Part shown: positions 1 to 8,123 of the stretch, piece after piece
Layout: the number at the start of each line of letters is the position of its first letter
Position numbering within the stretch: the first letter of the stretch is position 1
From: a virus
DNA length: 26,135 nucleotides
Reading direction: 5' to 3' (one strand)
Virus record (IMG/VR): IMGVR_UViG_3300030090_002191
Location: 1-26,135 of that record
Made by a program: the position numbers and the translations under genes
Notes under the pieces: model-generated
Database searches by the model: none
Told to the model about the DNA's origin: nothing
Seen by the model: the letters and a program-made list of their open reading frames with translations, nothing else

Positions 1-2
1 AT

Positions 3-1064
3 GCCCAGCGCAGGATACTGGAACGCTTAACCTTTTTACTGGGTAGCATGGCTTTTCGTAGTAAATGGAACGATATACAACAAAAGGTCGAATATGAGAT
101 ACTGCCACATTTTACGCCATTGTTCTTAGCTGGTGATAGCAGAGATAAACCAATTGGTGTGATGTATCCAATTGAGAATCCCGGTAACGCAGCCACCTCA
201 GAAGTGATGTACAGCGTATGGACAGAGGAGCGTTACGGTGTGCCTGGAAGACATTTCTTAGTGGATATGGAAGGCAGGGTGATGAGTGTCAACGATACAG
301 ATTCTAATCCGTACGGTTTATTGCCAGTAACCTTTTGCCATCGCTATCCACCAATCAGAGATTATCATGTTGGCAACGCAATGGATGTGGCAAAAACCGA
401 TCTCTCTGTAAATGTTGCGCTGTTGGAAGTCAATCTAGCCATTCGATATGGCTGTCTTGGGATTAAATTTATTAGTGGTGTCGATGATCCATCGCGTATC
501 TCTATTGGTACAGATAAAATTTTGTACCTGCCAGAGCAGGCGAATTTTGGCGTAACCTCAACTGGTGGTAACCTAAATCAGATTATCGACTCGACACGAT
601 TCTTAGTAGAAACAACACTGAATAACAATCACATCCGAGCTAAATACGCTAGAGATGATTCTGGCAACGCACCTAGTGCTGCGAGCTTGTCAATTATTGA
701 AATGGAAAATATGGACGAGCGCAGCGCAATGACTGAAGACACATGGAGGCCATGGGAACAGCGCAGGTATCAAGTCGATAAAAGAATCATTGAAGTAGAA
801 GCAGGTCAAAATGTAGGTGAGGATTATAGTGTTGATTTCTTAGAACCAAACTATGCATTAACGCCAGAAGCGGAGATTATGCTATGGAGTTGGAGATTCG
901 ACCGTAAATTATCTACACCGATGGATTGGTTTGATTACCACAACCCGGATGCTGGCCCAGAAGATAAAGCGCGGTTTATGGAGCAGCAAGCTGAAGTCGA
1001 AGAACCTGCGCCACAAAACAGATTATTAAATATTTTAAATGCCAACAATAGACCAAGCAGTTAA
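3..1064 (+). CDS. Portal protein, C-terminal part (5' truncated by window)
   Basis: Phage portal proteins form the dodecameric ring at one capsid vertex through which DNA is packaged and to which the tail connector binds. The reading frame is open from base 3 to the stop at 1064. The first in-frame ATG (48) has no ribosome-binding site, and the codons before it (AQRILERLTFLLGS) read as ordinary protein, so the true start lies upstream of the window. The visible 353 residues include a PYGLLPVTFCHRYPP segment, a helical middle, and an acidic Gln/Glu-rich tail. The call rests on general resemblance to portal C-terminal halves and on position: it is followed by a MuF-like protein, a morphogenesis protein, a scaffold and the major capsid protein, the usual head-gene order. 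It overlaps the next gene by 26 bases. Portal identity is likely; the subfamily is unassigned. Confidence 0.8.
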   Translation, partial: AQRRILERLTFLLGSMAFRSKWNDIQQKVEYEILPHFTPLFLAGDSRDKPIGVMYPIENPGNAATSEVMYSVWTEERYGVPGRHFLVDMEGRVMSVNDTDSNPYGLLPVTFCHRYPPIRDYHVGNAMDVAKTDLSVNVALLEVNLAIRYGCLGIKFISGVDDPSRISIGTDKILYLPEQANFGVTSTGGNLNQIIDSTRFLVETTLNNNHIRAKYARDDSGNAPSAASLSIIEMENMDERSAMTEDTWRPWEQRRYQVDKRIIEVEAGQNVGEDYSVDFLEPNYALTPEAEIMLWSWRFDRKLSTPMDWFDYHNPDAGPEDKARFMEQQAEVEEPAPQNRLLNILNANNRPSS

Positions 1065-1710
1065 CAGTTATGAATCGAGTGTCGATGATGCAATCAATGG
1101 ATTTCAGCAAGATGTGGAAGAACTTGAAGAAGAGGGCCTATCTACAGTGGAAATATTGGGCATTGTCGCTGCGGTGGATTTTGCGTCCTATTTTGTTGAA
1201 GAGCTACGCTTCTCTACCGGGATCAACGCCTTTATGGCTACTACGGAAGATATTCTTGTGGATTTGCCACTTTTTGGAAATCCATCCGAAGTACAACTTG
1301 TGGCTCTACAAAATCTACAACGCCAGGGAATCGAAGGCGTGACACGACAGGTAAGCAACGCAATGCAAAATGCGATGGTATCTGGTTTGTCTAGTGGCCT
1401 GCGCGGTGAGCAGTTAAAGGATGCGATGCGTTCTGCGGTCCGCACAAATATTCCACGAGTAGAAAATATGGTTGGTACGATGCTTGGTGACTATAGACGC
1501 GCAGTAATTGGTGCAATGGCGGTTGATTTACCAGAAAATACTCAGTATGAGTACATTGGCCCGGATGATGAAAAGACGCGTCCAGTATGCAGAACGTATT
1601 TATCGAGTGATCCACTCACGTTAAGTGAAATAAGAAGAGTAAAGTCTGATGGTTTTGAGCATGGTGGTGGTGTTAATTGCAGACATTATTGGAGTCCTAT
1701 CGATGTTTAA
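1039..1710 (+). CDS. MuF-like minor head protein
   Basis: This 223-residue protein resembles the phage Mu gpF / SPP1 gp7 minor head family, which associates with the portal and the capsid interior. The N-terminal two thirds is helical. The C-terminal part carries the family signature: GPDDEKTRPVCRTYL at about residues 173-187, then a Gly-rich stretch and GGGVNCRHYW near the end. The Asp/Arg/Cys and Asn-Cys-Arg-His residues match the D..TR..C and NCRH pattern typical of MuF domains. It starts inside the end of the portal gene, which suggests translational coupling, and it sits in the position normal for this family. There is no C-terminal toxin extension of the kind fused to some MuF proteins. 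Confidence 0.85.
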   Translation: MPTIDQAVNSYESSVDDAINGFQQDVEELEEEGLSTVEILGIVAAVDFASYFVEELRFSTGINAFMATTEDILVDLPLFGNPSEVQLVALQNLQRQGIEGVTRQVSNAMQNAMVSGLSSGLRGEQLKDAMRSAVRTNIPRVENMVGTMLGDYRRAVIGAMAVDLPENTQYEYIGPDDEKTRPVCRTYLSSDPLTLSEIRRVKSDGFEHGGGVNCRHYWSPIDV

Positions 1711-2161
1711 GTTGCAAGATATACTAAAATTCAATGAGTCTGATGTTAAAAGGATGGCACAAAATACTGTTGATAGGCATAAAAGACAGATTCTTAGTGG
1801 TAAAGATTCTAATAATCAGCCATTTAAAAAATATTCTAAACGATATGCGAAACGTAAAGGTGTAAGCAGAGGAAATGTTAATTTAAAATTAACTGGTAAA
1901 ATGTTAAATGCATTTAATGTCCAACGCACAAAAGTAAAAAAGAATCAAGAAATACAATTTTTATATGGAATAAAGAAAAATAAGCAGGGAACAAAACTGT
2001 TTAATCATAATGAAGGTGAAGGAAAAATGCCACCGCGTTCCGTTGCACAAAATCAAGAATTAGGCGATAAAGTGGAAGAAGGTATCGTCAAAGACTTTGC
2101 TAATGTTATTAGCAAGAACCTATCACGCATGCGCAAGAGACGCGTTATAATAAACATATAG
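1703..2161 (+). CDS. Virion morphogenesis protein, Mu gpG-like (head/tail completion)
   Basis: This 152-residue basic protein resembles the phage virion morphogenesis family (Mu gpG-like), which is involved in completing the head-tail joint. The sequence has the typical order: a short helix with RHKRQILSGKDSNNQPF near residues 25-41, then KYSKRYAKRKG, then LTGKMLNAF near 60-70, and a C-terminal basic helix. I start it at ATG 1703, which overlaps the MuF stop by 8 bases and follows TTGGAG at about 1690-1695; a longer in-frame reading back to 1649 would run through the MuF motif region and lacks a site. The frame is more AT-rich than the portal gene. Family assignment is by pattern memory, so moderate. 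Confidence 0.6.
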   Translation: MFKLQDILKFNESDVKRMAQNTVDRHKRQILSGKDSNNQPFKKYSKRYAKRKGVSRGNVNLKLTGKMLNAFNVQRTKVKKNQEIQFLYGIKKNKQGTKLFNHNEGEGKMPPRSVAQNQELGDKVEEGIVKDFANVISKNLSRMRKRRVIINI

Positions 2162-2170
2162 GAGGACAGA

Positions 2171-2719
2171 ATGTCCGAAGAACAAACACAAGTTGCACAG
2201 TCCGTGCCGGAACCTACGGTTGATCCTGTAGGACCAGAACAAACCCAAGAACAGGACCAACAAAAACTCGAAGTTGGTAATCTGATAGCCGATGCTAAGA
2301 AATATAGAGCCAGAGCGCAAAAAAGCGAGATGGAACTATCTAAGCTACGCAAAGAAATCGAGGATACACGCATTTCACAAATGGAAGAACAAGAGCAATG
2401 GAAGTCTCTTGCCGAGGAGAGAGCATCAAAGCTCGAACAACTCGAACCCATTGTCAAAGCTGCGCAGGAGCAGGAACAATCCTTGCGTGGTGAACTTCTT
2501 AGTGAATTGCCAGAAGATGAGCGCGATGTGTTTGGTGACTTACCGATCCAATCACTGCGTGCCATAGTGAAAAAGTTCAGAAATCAACGCGTAAATGTTT
2601 CTAACGCACCATCTGCGCCTGTGAACGATAAGCAAGTAGATTTGAGAAAAATCAAAGATGCAGACAGGCGATTGAACTGGAGCAACATTTTAGAATCATA
2701 TAAACGCAAAGGTCAATAA
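2171..2719 (+). CDS. Capsid scaffold protein
   Basis: This 182-residue protein has the look of a phage scaffold, which guides procapsid assembly and is then removed. It begins with a Gln/Pro/Glu-rich unstructured segment (about residues 1-35), then a long charged helical coiled coil (about 36-110, rich in Glu, Lys, Gln, Arg and Leu), then a C-terminal region ending in the basic helix SNILESYKRKGQ, the sort of tail that contacts coat protein. A clear GGAGG lies 6 bases before ATG 2171. It sits directly before the major capsid gene, the standard scaffold position. No protease motif is seen in it or beside it. The assignment rests on composition, predicted coiled coil and location rather than on a conserved motif. 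Confidence 0.75.
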   Translation: MSEEQTQVAQSVPEPTVDPVGPEQTQEQDQQKLEVGNLIADAKKYRARAQKSEMELSKLRKEIEDTRISQMEEQEQWKSLAEERASKLEQLEPIVKAAQEQEQSLRGELLSELPEDERDVFGDLPIQSLRAIVKKFRNQRVNVSNAPSAPVNDKQVDLRKIKDADRRLNWSNILESYKRKGQ

Positions 2720-2730
2720 AGGAATAGAAA

Positions 2731-3830
2731 ATGGCTGATGGTAACGTAACAACCACCACGGCGGCTAAGTTCATCCCTGAGTTATGGCGTGACGCAATAT
2801 TAGACTACGCAGAGCGTAAGTTTGAATTGCGTAACCAGGTGATGGACTTTTCATCCGAATTACCCTCGGGAGACGTGCTTCACATACCCAAGGTAACTGA
2901 GGAGACTGCCGCCGCAAAATCCGCAGGAAGTGCGGTAACATACACAAACAACACTGATGGTGAGGTCACCATTACTGTTGATCAACATCATTACGAAGCA
3001 AAGCGTATTGAAGATATTGTCAGAGTTCAAGAGTCTGCAAACCTTTTTGGTGCTATTAATTTGGCGTTTGCATAAGTAATTATGCTTATTATGATTGCGG
3101 AAAAAAACTGGAAACCTAAGTCGCAAGATAAGGCAATCAGAGGTGAAGGCGTAAGCCAGCCGCAGAGACTAGGTAGTGAAATAATCTACCCACGAGACCG
3201 CGACACCCATATTGGGTGAAGAGATAGTCCGATACTCCATAGAAATGTGGAGAGCCTAGATAAAGAGCTAGGCGATAACAATTGTATGCACAATCTATGG
3301 GTTATGCCCTAGCCAAAAAGGTTGAAAACTACTTGGCGGTAGATGTTCTTCAATCTGCGACTGGAAATGATGTTAGTTTGTCTAGTGACAACACAATAAC
3401 ATCTGCGCTACTGCGTAGCGGTTTGCAGAAGCTCTTAGATGCTGGCCATGATTATGCTGATGGTGAAACATATTTATATGCTTCTCCGGCTGCGTACATG
3501 GGACTGTTAGGATTGCAGGATTTCTTTGATTCATCTCGTAGAGGTGATGAGCAGAACCCTAACGTCTCTGGTGCTGTAGGTATGATCTACGGTATGCCAA
3601 CATTTATCTCAACAGATTGGGATGATGATGGTGGGTCTGGTGATGAGACTGCATCTGTGTTTAAAAAAGAAGCTGTTTACATGGCAATGCAGATTGCACC
3701 TAGAGTGCAGTCAGCATACGACATTGACCACTTAGCTACATCAGTGGTAGCCGACATTTTGTTTGGCGCATCTTTGTCGCATGGTGCTTCTAGCACATCA
3801 CTTGGAGTTGTAAACTTCAATAATCCGTAA
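2731..3830 (+). CDS. Major capsid protein, interrupted by a group I intron; predicted join 2731..3054 and 3285..3830
   Basis: This gene encodes the coat protein that forms the head shell, probably with the HK97 fold. Read without splicing, exon 1 runs into a stop at 3073-3075, and the downstream frame has no ATG start, only a TTG at 3282. Removing 3055-3284 joins the frames in phase and gives 289 residues: 108 from exon 1 and 181 from exon 2. The joined peptide reads RVQESANLFGA then YAQSMGYALAKKV. This matches the spacing I expect in phage coat proteins, where a VQ..VNL segment is followed closely by Y...MGYALA. Exon 1 has the coat-like start FIPELWRDAILDYAERKF and an E-loop region with DVLHIPKV. 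Exon 2 contains YLYASPAAYMGLLGLQDFFD and a GMIYGMPTFIS strand. A terminator follows at 3846. The intron is described separately. Confidence 0.9.
3055..3284 (+). ncRNA. Group I self-splicing intron, probable subgroup IA, no internal endonuclease ORF
   Basis: The insert in the capsid gene folds as a compact group I ribozyme. P1: exon end GGTGCT (3049-3054) with guide GGCGTT (3063-3068), giving the required U-G pair U3054/G3063. P2: GCATAA (3070-3075) with TTATGC (3080-3085), closed by the GNRA loop GTAA. P3: TTGCGG (3095-3100) with CCGCGA (3198-3203). A GGC-GTAA-GCC hairpin (3148-3157) fits P6. P7: GACTA (3167-3171) with TAGTC (3225-3229), within AAGAGATAGTCC, close to the conserved group I S element. 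P7.1: GGTAG/CTACC (3172-3190), a subgroup IA feature. P8: CACCC/GGGTG (3204-3218). P9-type stems: CTCCA/TGGAG (3235-3252) and GCCTAG/CTAGGC (3254-3273). The last base, G3284, fits as terminal guanosine. P10 is not evident. P4 and P5 are only partly resolved by eye. Confidence 0.88.
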
Positions 3831-3845
3831 ACCTGGGTTAATAAT

Positions 3846-3875
3846 AAAAGTGGGGTGATAAACACCCCACTTTTT
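3846..3875 (+). terminator. Rho-independent terminator after the major capsid gene
   Basis: The arm AAAAGTGGGGTG (3846-3857) is perfectly complementary to CACCCCACTTTT (3863-3874), with a 5-base ATAAA loop and a T run through 3875. It begins 15 bases after the capsid stop codon and before the next small gene. It would separate the head operon from the fibre/lysis block or partly attenuate read-through. The flanking A and T runs mean that it could also act on the opposite strand, but no gene lies there. Confidence 0.88.
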
Positions 3876-3888
3876 AAAAGGAAACAAA

Positions 3889-4050
3889 ATGATATACTTT
3901 AAAAGAAAAGATGGATCGGTTTTTGGTAAAATGGATTCTATAAGTAAAGAACAGATTGATGCTTACTTAAAAGATGGTTGTAAGCCTTGTAACGAAAAAG
4001 GCGAGCTCAAAAAACCAAAAAGAAAAATGAGTTTAAAAAAGAAAAAATGA
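3889..4050 (+). CDS. Hypothetical 53-residue basic protein with CKPC motif
   Basis: This small frame begins at ATG 3889, preceded by AAAAGGAAAC, a usable ribosome-binding site. It encodes 53 residues starting MIYFKRKDGSVFGKMDSISK. It has a Cys-Lys-Pro-Cys at residues 31-34 and a strongly basic Lys-rich end. Its stop overlaps the ATG of the zinc-ribbon gene by ATGA, so the two are probably translationally coupled. A KMDSI...I..Y...G sequence followed by a Lys-rich tail is a pattern I associate with tiny phage proteins of unknown role lying after the coat gene. I assign no function. Confidence 0.6.
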   Translation: MIYFKRKDGSVFGKMDSISKEQIDAYLKDGCKPCNEKGELKKPKRKMSLKKKK

Positions 4051-4232
4051 AGACTAATGATTTTCTGTGTAATCGATGCAAGTACAAGTGGGAACAAGTA
4101 TGGTCCCTGGGTGATACAATAACTTGCCCAAAATGCAGGTCAAAGAAAGTGCGAAAGTTATTCGCAAGTCCTATCATCCATAATAAAGGAATTACAGATG
4201 CCAGTTTAAGAAGCCAAGGTATCATAGATTAA
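4047..4232 (+). CDS. Small zinc-ribbon protein
   Basis: This 61-residue protein has four cysteines in two knuckles, C8-x2-C11 and C27-x2-C30, separated by a short beta-hairpin-like segment (KYKWEQVWSLGDTIT). This is a typical zinc ribbon resembling the FmdB-type ribbons found in many small phage and bacterial proteins. The C-terminal half (IIHNKGITDASLRSQGIID) lacks further metal ligands. It overlaps the preceding gene by ATGA. Possible roles include nucleic-acid binding or assembly of a virion part, but nothing in the sequence decides this. Confidence 0.65.
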   Translation: MKTNDFLCNRCKYKWEQVWSLGDTITCPKCRSKKVRKLFASPIIHNKGITDASLRSQGIID

Positions 4233-4294
4233 ATAACCAAAATGCCCATGAGATTTAGTCACGCTCGGTAAGGCATTTAGAAAGGAGAAACAAG

Positions 4295-4627
4295 ATGGCT
4301 GATCTTTCCAAACATTCAGTGGTTGAATCGCTGAATATCAGCAGTTCTGCAAATCATTCAGTACAATCAGCGCAAAGCGTAACCACAAGTACTGAATATA
4401 ATTTAAATGTGAGCTCGGTACATAGCATCATTTTGCAGCCTAACGGCGATGTGTATTATGGATTTAGCTCGTCAGCGAGCGACATGATAAGCACATCAAA
4501 CAGTTTATATTTATCTGGTGGAGACACAATATACGAGCTCAATGTACCGCATGGAGTTGGTTCACCTGTGTATTTACATTTACTTGGTAAAGGTGCGACG
4601 GCCACAGTGCGCATCGTATTAGCATAG
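4295..4627 (+). CDS. Putative small virion structural protein (unknown)
   Basis: This 110-residue protein starts at ATG 4295 after AAAGGAG, a strong ribosome-binding site. It is rich in Ser, Val, Thr and Asn with alternating hydrophobics, so it is probably all-beta. It contains the segments SIILQPNGDVYYGFSSSASD and SPVYLHLLGKGATATVRIVLA, reminiscent of small decoration or fibre-associated beta-sandwich proteins. It lies between the coat gene and the large fibre gene, which suggests a capsid decoration protein or a fibre attachment partner. No signal peptide or membrane segment is seen. I do not recognise the family. Confidence 0.6.
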   Translation: MADLSKHSVVESLNISSSANHSVQSAQSVTTSTEYNLNVSSVHSIILQPNGDVYYGFSSSASDMISTSNSLYLSGGDTIYELNVPHGVGSPVYLHLLGKGATATVRIVLA

Positions 4628-4636
4628 GAGTGTACA

Positions 4637-7600
4637 ATGGCTTCATTTAAAAATTTAATCAGCACAACATCTGCGCAAATCTCATCCGGGGGAACCATCA
4701 CAGGTGACCTGGTGGTAGATGGTGATTTACAAATTAATGGTGGTGGCAGTCTTTCATTTGACGAAATTGTAGAAGGTACACAAGTAATTGACATAACCAG
4801 TACAGAGGCATTTTTAGTTCGCAAGAATGGAGATGGGGGTGACCTATTTACATTAGATACAACTAATTCCCGAATGTTATTTGGTGGAGAAATACGATTA
4901 AATGACAAAGATGGTGATGGCACGTTTGGTGGTCGCATACGATACGATAACTCAGATAACGAGTTAAGAATTGAAGCAAACGAAGTGTCTGGTGATGATG
5001 TAGTGATCAAGGGTAATGATGCTATAAAGTTTGAAGATTCTGGTGGCACAAAAATGATTCTTGATGGTGGCAATCTTGGAATAGGAGAAACTACACCATT
5101 AAGCACTCTTGTAGTAAGAGGTGCAAATGCAGTAAATCCTAGCAATGGAAATGGTGGAAATCATACATTACAAGTAATAGACACAACCACTATTGCTCAA
5201 GGAGTTGGTGGTGGAATAGCGTTTGGTGGAAACTTTGTTGGAACTTCAGAAACTTTATTTGCAGAAATCAGAGGCATAAAAGAAAATGCAACTTCACATG
5301 ATTTTGATAGTGCTTTGATTTTTTCAACAAGAATTGAAGGTGCAGATATTACTGAAAGAATGAGAATCACATCAGATGGTAAAGTAGCAATAGGGAACAC
5401 AAGTGCAGACGGTACTCTTCATGTTCATACTGCAACTGCTGGAAGCACAACAGCGAACGCTAATGCAGATGATTTAGTTGTGGAGAATAGCGATCATGGT
5501 GGTATGACTATTTTAACTCCAGACGATAAAATAGCATACATAATGTTTGGTGATGCTTCTGATTCTGCTAGAGCTGGATTGCAATATTATCACGAAGGCG
5601 TAGACAGCGATGAAAGATTACTATTTAATGTTGCTGGTGGTGAAAGAATGAGGCTTACAGCCGCTGGTATGTTAAAAATAGTACAAGGTACAAATTTTGC
5701 CGCAAGCAGTAATACAACGGATAATATATACTTAAACAGTCTTGGAGCCTCTGCCGGTGATGGTAACTATGGAGCGTCAATAGGATTTTCAAGAGCTTCT
5801 GGTGGTGACAATAAAAAAGCCGCTATTGTCGCATTTCAAGATGGAAGCGATGCAGACCCAACTGGTTTAACGTTTTGGACATCTAGTGGCACTGGTACAA
5901 GTGCTGATGCTTCTGAAGTTATGAGAATCACATCAGACGGTAAAATCGGAATAGGTGAGACATCTCCCACCGGTTATGTACACATTTCTCCCCCCTCTGG
6001 AAATTCACCCACAATGTACTTCGAGCAATACACATCAGCAACAGATGGAACATTGGGTGAAATATCATTTGGCAATAGAGCAGTTGATGGTCAATTAGCC
6101 TTAATACAAGCAAAAAATGATGGTGCAAATGACTCAGCTTTCCTAGCTTTTCATACAGAAGTAACTAGTGGTGCTTTAACAGAAAGAATGAGAATTACAT
6201 CTGCTGGTAATGTCGGGATAGGAGCATCTTCACCAAGAAATCTACTTCATGTTTATCATGCAAGTGACGATATTATAGGTCTATTTCAAAGTGGTGATGC
6301 AGGTGCTTATGTATCTTTCAGGGATAATTCTACGGGGGCTGATAACAATGTATTTATTGGAGCTAATGGTGCAGACTTAGCTTTCTATCAAGCTAATTCT
6401 TTAAAAATGCTTATTGATACCAATTCCAGAATCTCACTAAGTAATAATGATGCAAGTGGAGCAGTAGGTACAACTTTATTTGGTAAATCTGCTGGTTTAA
6501 ATATACCCTCTGGTGCAGTAGATAATACCTTTATTGGTCATGAAGTAGCTGGTGCTAATACTATTACAAGTGGTGCAGATTCAAATACGGGTGTAGGATT
6601 TAAAGCTCTATCTCCCCTCACTAGCGGAACTGCCAACACGATGATAGGCTATAGGAGCGGATTTAATATAAGTACGGGAAGTTACAACACCGCTCTAGGC
6701 AATGATACATTAAAAAATTGCAATGATGGTACATATAACGTAGCAATAGGTAGGTCGGCAAATGAAGCAAATGCTGGTGACTATAACGTAGCAGTTGGAG
6801 CATTGTGTTTAATAAATAACACTGCTTCTAATAATACTGCAATTGGATATGGGTCGGCTAAAAATGTCACAACAAGCACCTCAAATACGGCTCTTGGTTA
6901 TAATTCATTAGGTGGTAATGTTTCTACTGCTTTGACTGGTAATGACAACATTGCTTTAGGTGCAAACGCTGGTAGAGATATACAAGGGTCAGCCGAAGCA
7001 AATATTCTAATAGGCAAAGATTCTGGGATTGCTTTGACTACAGGAAATTTCAACGTGCTTATTGGACGAGATGCTGGCGATTCTTTAGTTGATGAAACAC
7101 ACAATACAGCAATCGGAACTGATGCTCTTGGTGGTTCAAGTTTAGTTGATCAAACAGTTATTATAGGTTCTCAAGCTGGTGCTGGTGCTATGGAAGCCAC
7201 TGCTGACGGAACAGTTTGTGTAGGATATGAGTCTGGAGCCGCAATTACCTCTGGAGCTGGAAATGTAGCTGTAGGGTTTCAAGCAGGTAAGGCAATGACC
7301 TCACAAAGTAATTGTACATTGATTGGTTATCAAGCAGGATTAGCTATAAATAATGATAATGCGGCTAATTCAACTTTAATTGGATATAAAGCTGGAGTAG
7401 CAATTACAGATGGTAAACAAAATACTGCTGTAGGTGTCAATGCTCTTTTAGACTGTACATCAGCAGATTATAATGTTGCTGTAGGCAATAATGCCTTAGA
7501 AAATGTTAGTACTGGTGCAAACAATAAAAATACAGGCATAGGATTTGGAACTGGAGCAACTCTTACAACAGGTTTAGAGAATACTATTTTAGGAACTCAA

Positions 7601-8101
7601 TCGGATGTTAGTGCTAGTGATGCAACCAATCAAATTGTGTTAGGTGTAAGTGTAACTGGAAGTGGTAATGGTACTTTAACGTTTGGTCATGGTAGTACAG
7701 ATACTACTTGTACTAACGGAGGAACAACTTGGAGTAATCCTTCAGATGAAAGAATTAAAAAAGATATTCAAGATAGTTCATTAGGTCTTTCTTTTATTAA
7801 AGATTTAAAACCAAAAACTTTTAAATACAGAGCGAAAGGTGACCTACCAGAATTTCATAGTGAATATGAAAAAGGTAGTTCTGATTTATGGAGAGAAGAT
7901 AAAACATATCATGGTTTTATAGCTCAAGAAGTAAAAGAAGCTATTGATAAAGCTGGAGACAGCGTTAAAGATGGATTTGAGGGTTGGTCTGTAAATGCAA
8001 AGACAGACTTGCAACGAGTTGGAGAAAGTGCATTTATTGGAGCATTAATTAAAGCTGTACAAGAGTTATCTGAAAGAGTAGAAGAATTAGAAAGTAAATA
8101 A
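4637..8101 (+). CDS. Tail fibre / host-attachment protein with C-terminal S74 intramolecular chaperone
   Basis: This 1154-residue protein, the largest in the window, starts at ATG 4637 after TAGGAG. Residues 1-60 form a Gly/Thr-rich beta start (ISSGGTITGDLVVDGDLQI). Residues 60-620 contain several copies of an ERMRITSDGKVGIGETSP-type unit seen in many trimeric phage fibres. Residues about 630-1005 contain about 21 NTAIG-type repeats. Residues about 1034-1154 form a peptidase S74 (endosialidase-type) domain: SDERIKKDI (Ser1036, Lys1041-Lys1042), then LKPKTFKYR, then YHGFIAQEV, ending in a Leu/Glu coiled coil. S74 domains help fibre trimers fold and often cleave themselves off, with the Ser and Lys at the start as key residues. 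The gene lies between head and connector genes rather than after the tape measure. No depolymerase domain is recognised. Confidence 0.88.
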   Translation: MASFKNLISTTSAQISSGGTITGDLVVDGDLQINGGGSLSFDEIVEGTQVIDITSTEAFLVRKNGDGGDLFTLDTTNSRMLFGGEIRLNDKDGDGTFGGRIRYDNSDNELRIEANEVSGDDVVIKGNDAIKFEDSGGTKMILDGGNLGIGETTPLSTLVVRGANAVNPSNGNGGNHTLQVIDTTTIAQGVGGGIAFGGNFVGTSETLFAEIRGIKENATSHDFDSALIFSTRIEGADITERMRITSDGKVAIGNTSADGTLHVHTATAGSTTANANADDLVVENSDHGGMTILTPDDKIAYIMFGDASDSARAGLQYYHEGVDSDERLLFNVAGGERMRLTAAGMLKIVQGTNFAASSNTTDNIYLNSLGASAGDGNYGASIGFSRASGGDNKKAAIVAFQDGSDADPTGLTFWTSSGTGTSADASEVMRITSDGKIGIGETSPTGYVHISPPSGNSPTMYFEQYTSATDGTLGEISFGNRAVDGQLALIQAKNDGANDSAFLAFHTEVTSGALTERMRITSAGNVGIGASSPRNLLHVYHASDDIIGLFQSGDAGAYVSFRDNSTGADNNVFIGANGADLAFYQANSLKMLIDTNSRISLSNNDASGAVGTTLFGKSAGLNIPSGAVDNTFIGHEVAGANTITSGADSNTGVGFKALSPLTSGTANTMIGYRSGFNISTGSYNTALGNDTLKNCNDGTYNVAIGRSANEANAGDYNVAVGALCLINNTASNNTAIGYGSAKNVTTSTSNTALGYNSLGGNVSTALTGNDNIALGANAGRDIQGSAEANILIGKDSGIALTTGNFNVLIGRDAGDSLVDETHNTAIGTDALGGSSLVDQTVIIGSQAGAGAMEATADGTVCVGYESGAAITSGAGNVAVGFQAGKAMTSQSNCTLIGYQAGLAINNDNAANSTLIGYKAGVAITDGKQNTAVGVNALLDCTSADYNVAVGNNALENVSTGANNKNTGIGFGTGATLTTGLENTILGTQSDVSASDATNQIVLGVSVTGSGNGTLTFGHGSTDTTCTNGGTTWSNPSDERIKKDIQDSSLGLSFIKDLKPKTFKYRAKGDLPEFHSEYEKGSSDLWREDKTYHGFIAQEVKEAIDKAGDSVKDGFEGWSVNAKTDLQRVGESAFIGALIKAVQELSERVEELESK
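6524..7651 (+). repeat. About 21 tandem NTAIG-type head repeats within the fibre gene
   Basis: Residues about 630-1005 of the fibre repeat an N-(T/V)-x-(I/V/L)-G core roughly every 14-24 residues: NTFIGHEV, NTGVGFKA, NTMIGYRS, NTALGNDT, NVAIGRSA, NVAVGALC, NTAIGYGS, NTALGYNS, NIALGANA and so on to IVLGVS. Most cores are followed by an Ala/Gly-rich turn and a Thr/Ser/Asn-rich linker. The pattern resembles left-handed beta-roll head repeats of trimeric adhesins. The DNA copies are diverged, so recent slippage is unlikely, although repeat number could still vary between related phages. Confidence 0.8.
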
Positions 8102-8123
8102 CAACTAACATAAGGAGTCAATA

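Noticed and set aside
48-50. ATG at 48 as the portal start
   Set aside because: The frame is open upstream to the window edge, the upstream codons look like protein, and no ribosome-binding site is present; the gene is truncated by the window.
1070-1342. 90-codon + strand frame inside the MuF-like gene
   Set aside because: No ribosome-binding site and a Trp/Leu-rich, non-protein-like product; the MuF frame is clearly the coding one.
2053-2565. 170-codon minus-strand frame opposite the scaffold gene
   Set aside because: Ser/Leu-rich shadow produced by the Glu/Gln/Arg codons of the scaffold; no initiation signal.
3070-3085. GCATAA/TTATGC hairpin as the P1 helix, with splicing after T3073
   Set aside because: It gives U-A instead of U-G at the splice site and a poor coat junction. 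It fits better as P2 with a GTAA loop, with P1 formed by 3049-3054 and 3063-3068.
3282-3830. Independent gene starting at TTG 3282
   Set aside because: It is the second exon of the capsid gene; the TTG lies in the last bases of the intron and there is no ribosome-binding site.
4456-5145. Long minus-strand frame opposite the start of the fibre gene
   Set aside because: Antisense shadow of a repetitive coding region; no ribosome-binding site, no family resemblance, and no other minus-strand genes in the window.
5340-6240. Direct DNA repeats in the fibre gene as a mobile or CRISPR-like array
   Set aside because: They encode the repeated ERMRIT..G..GIG protein unit with irregular spacing and no conserved spacers.
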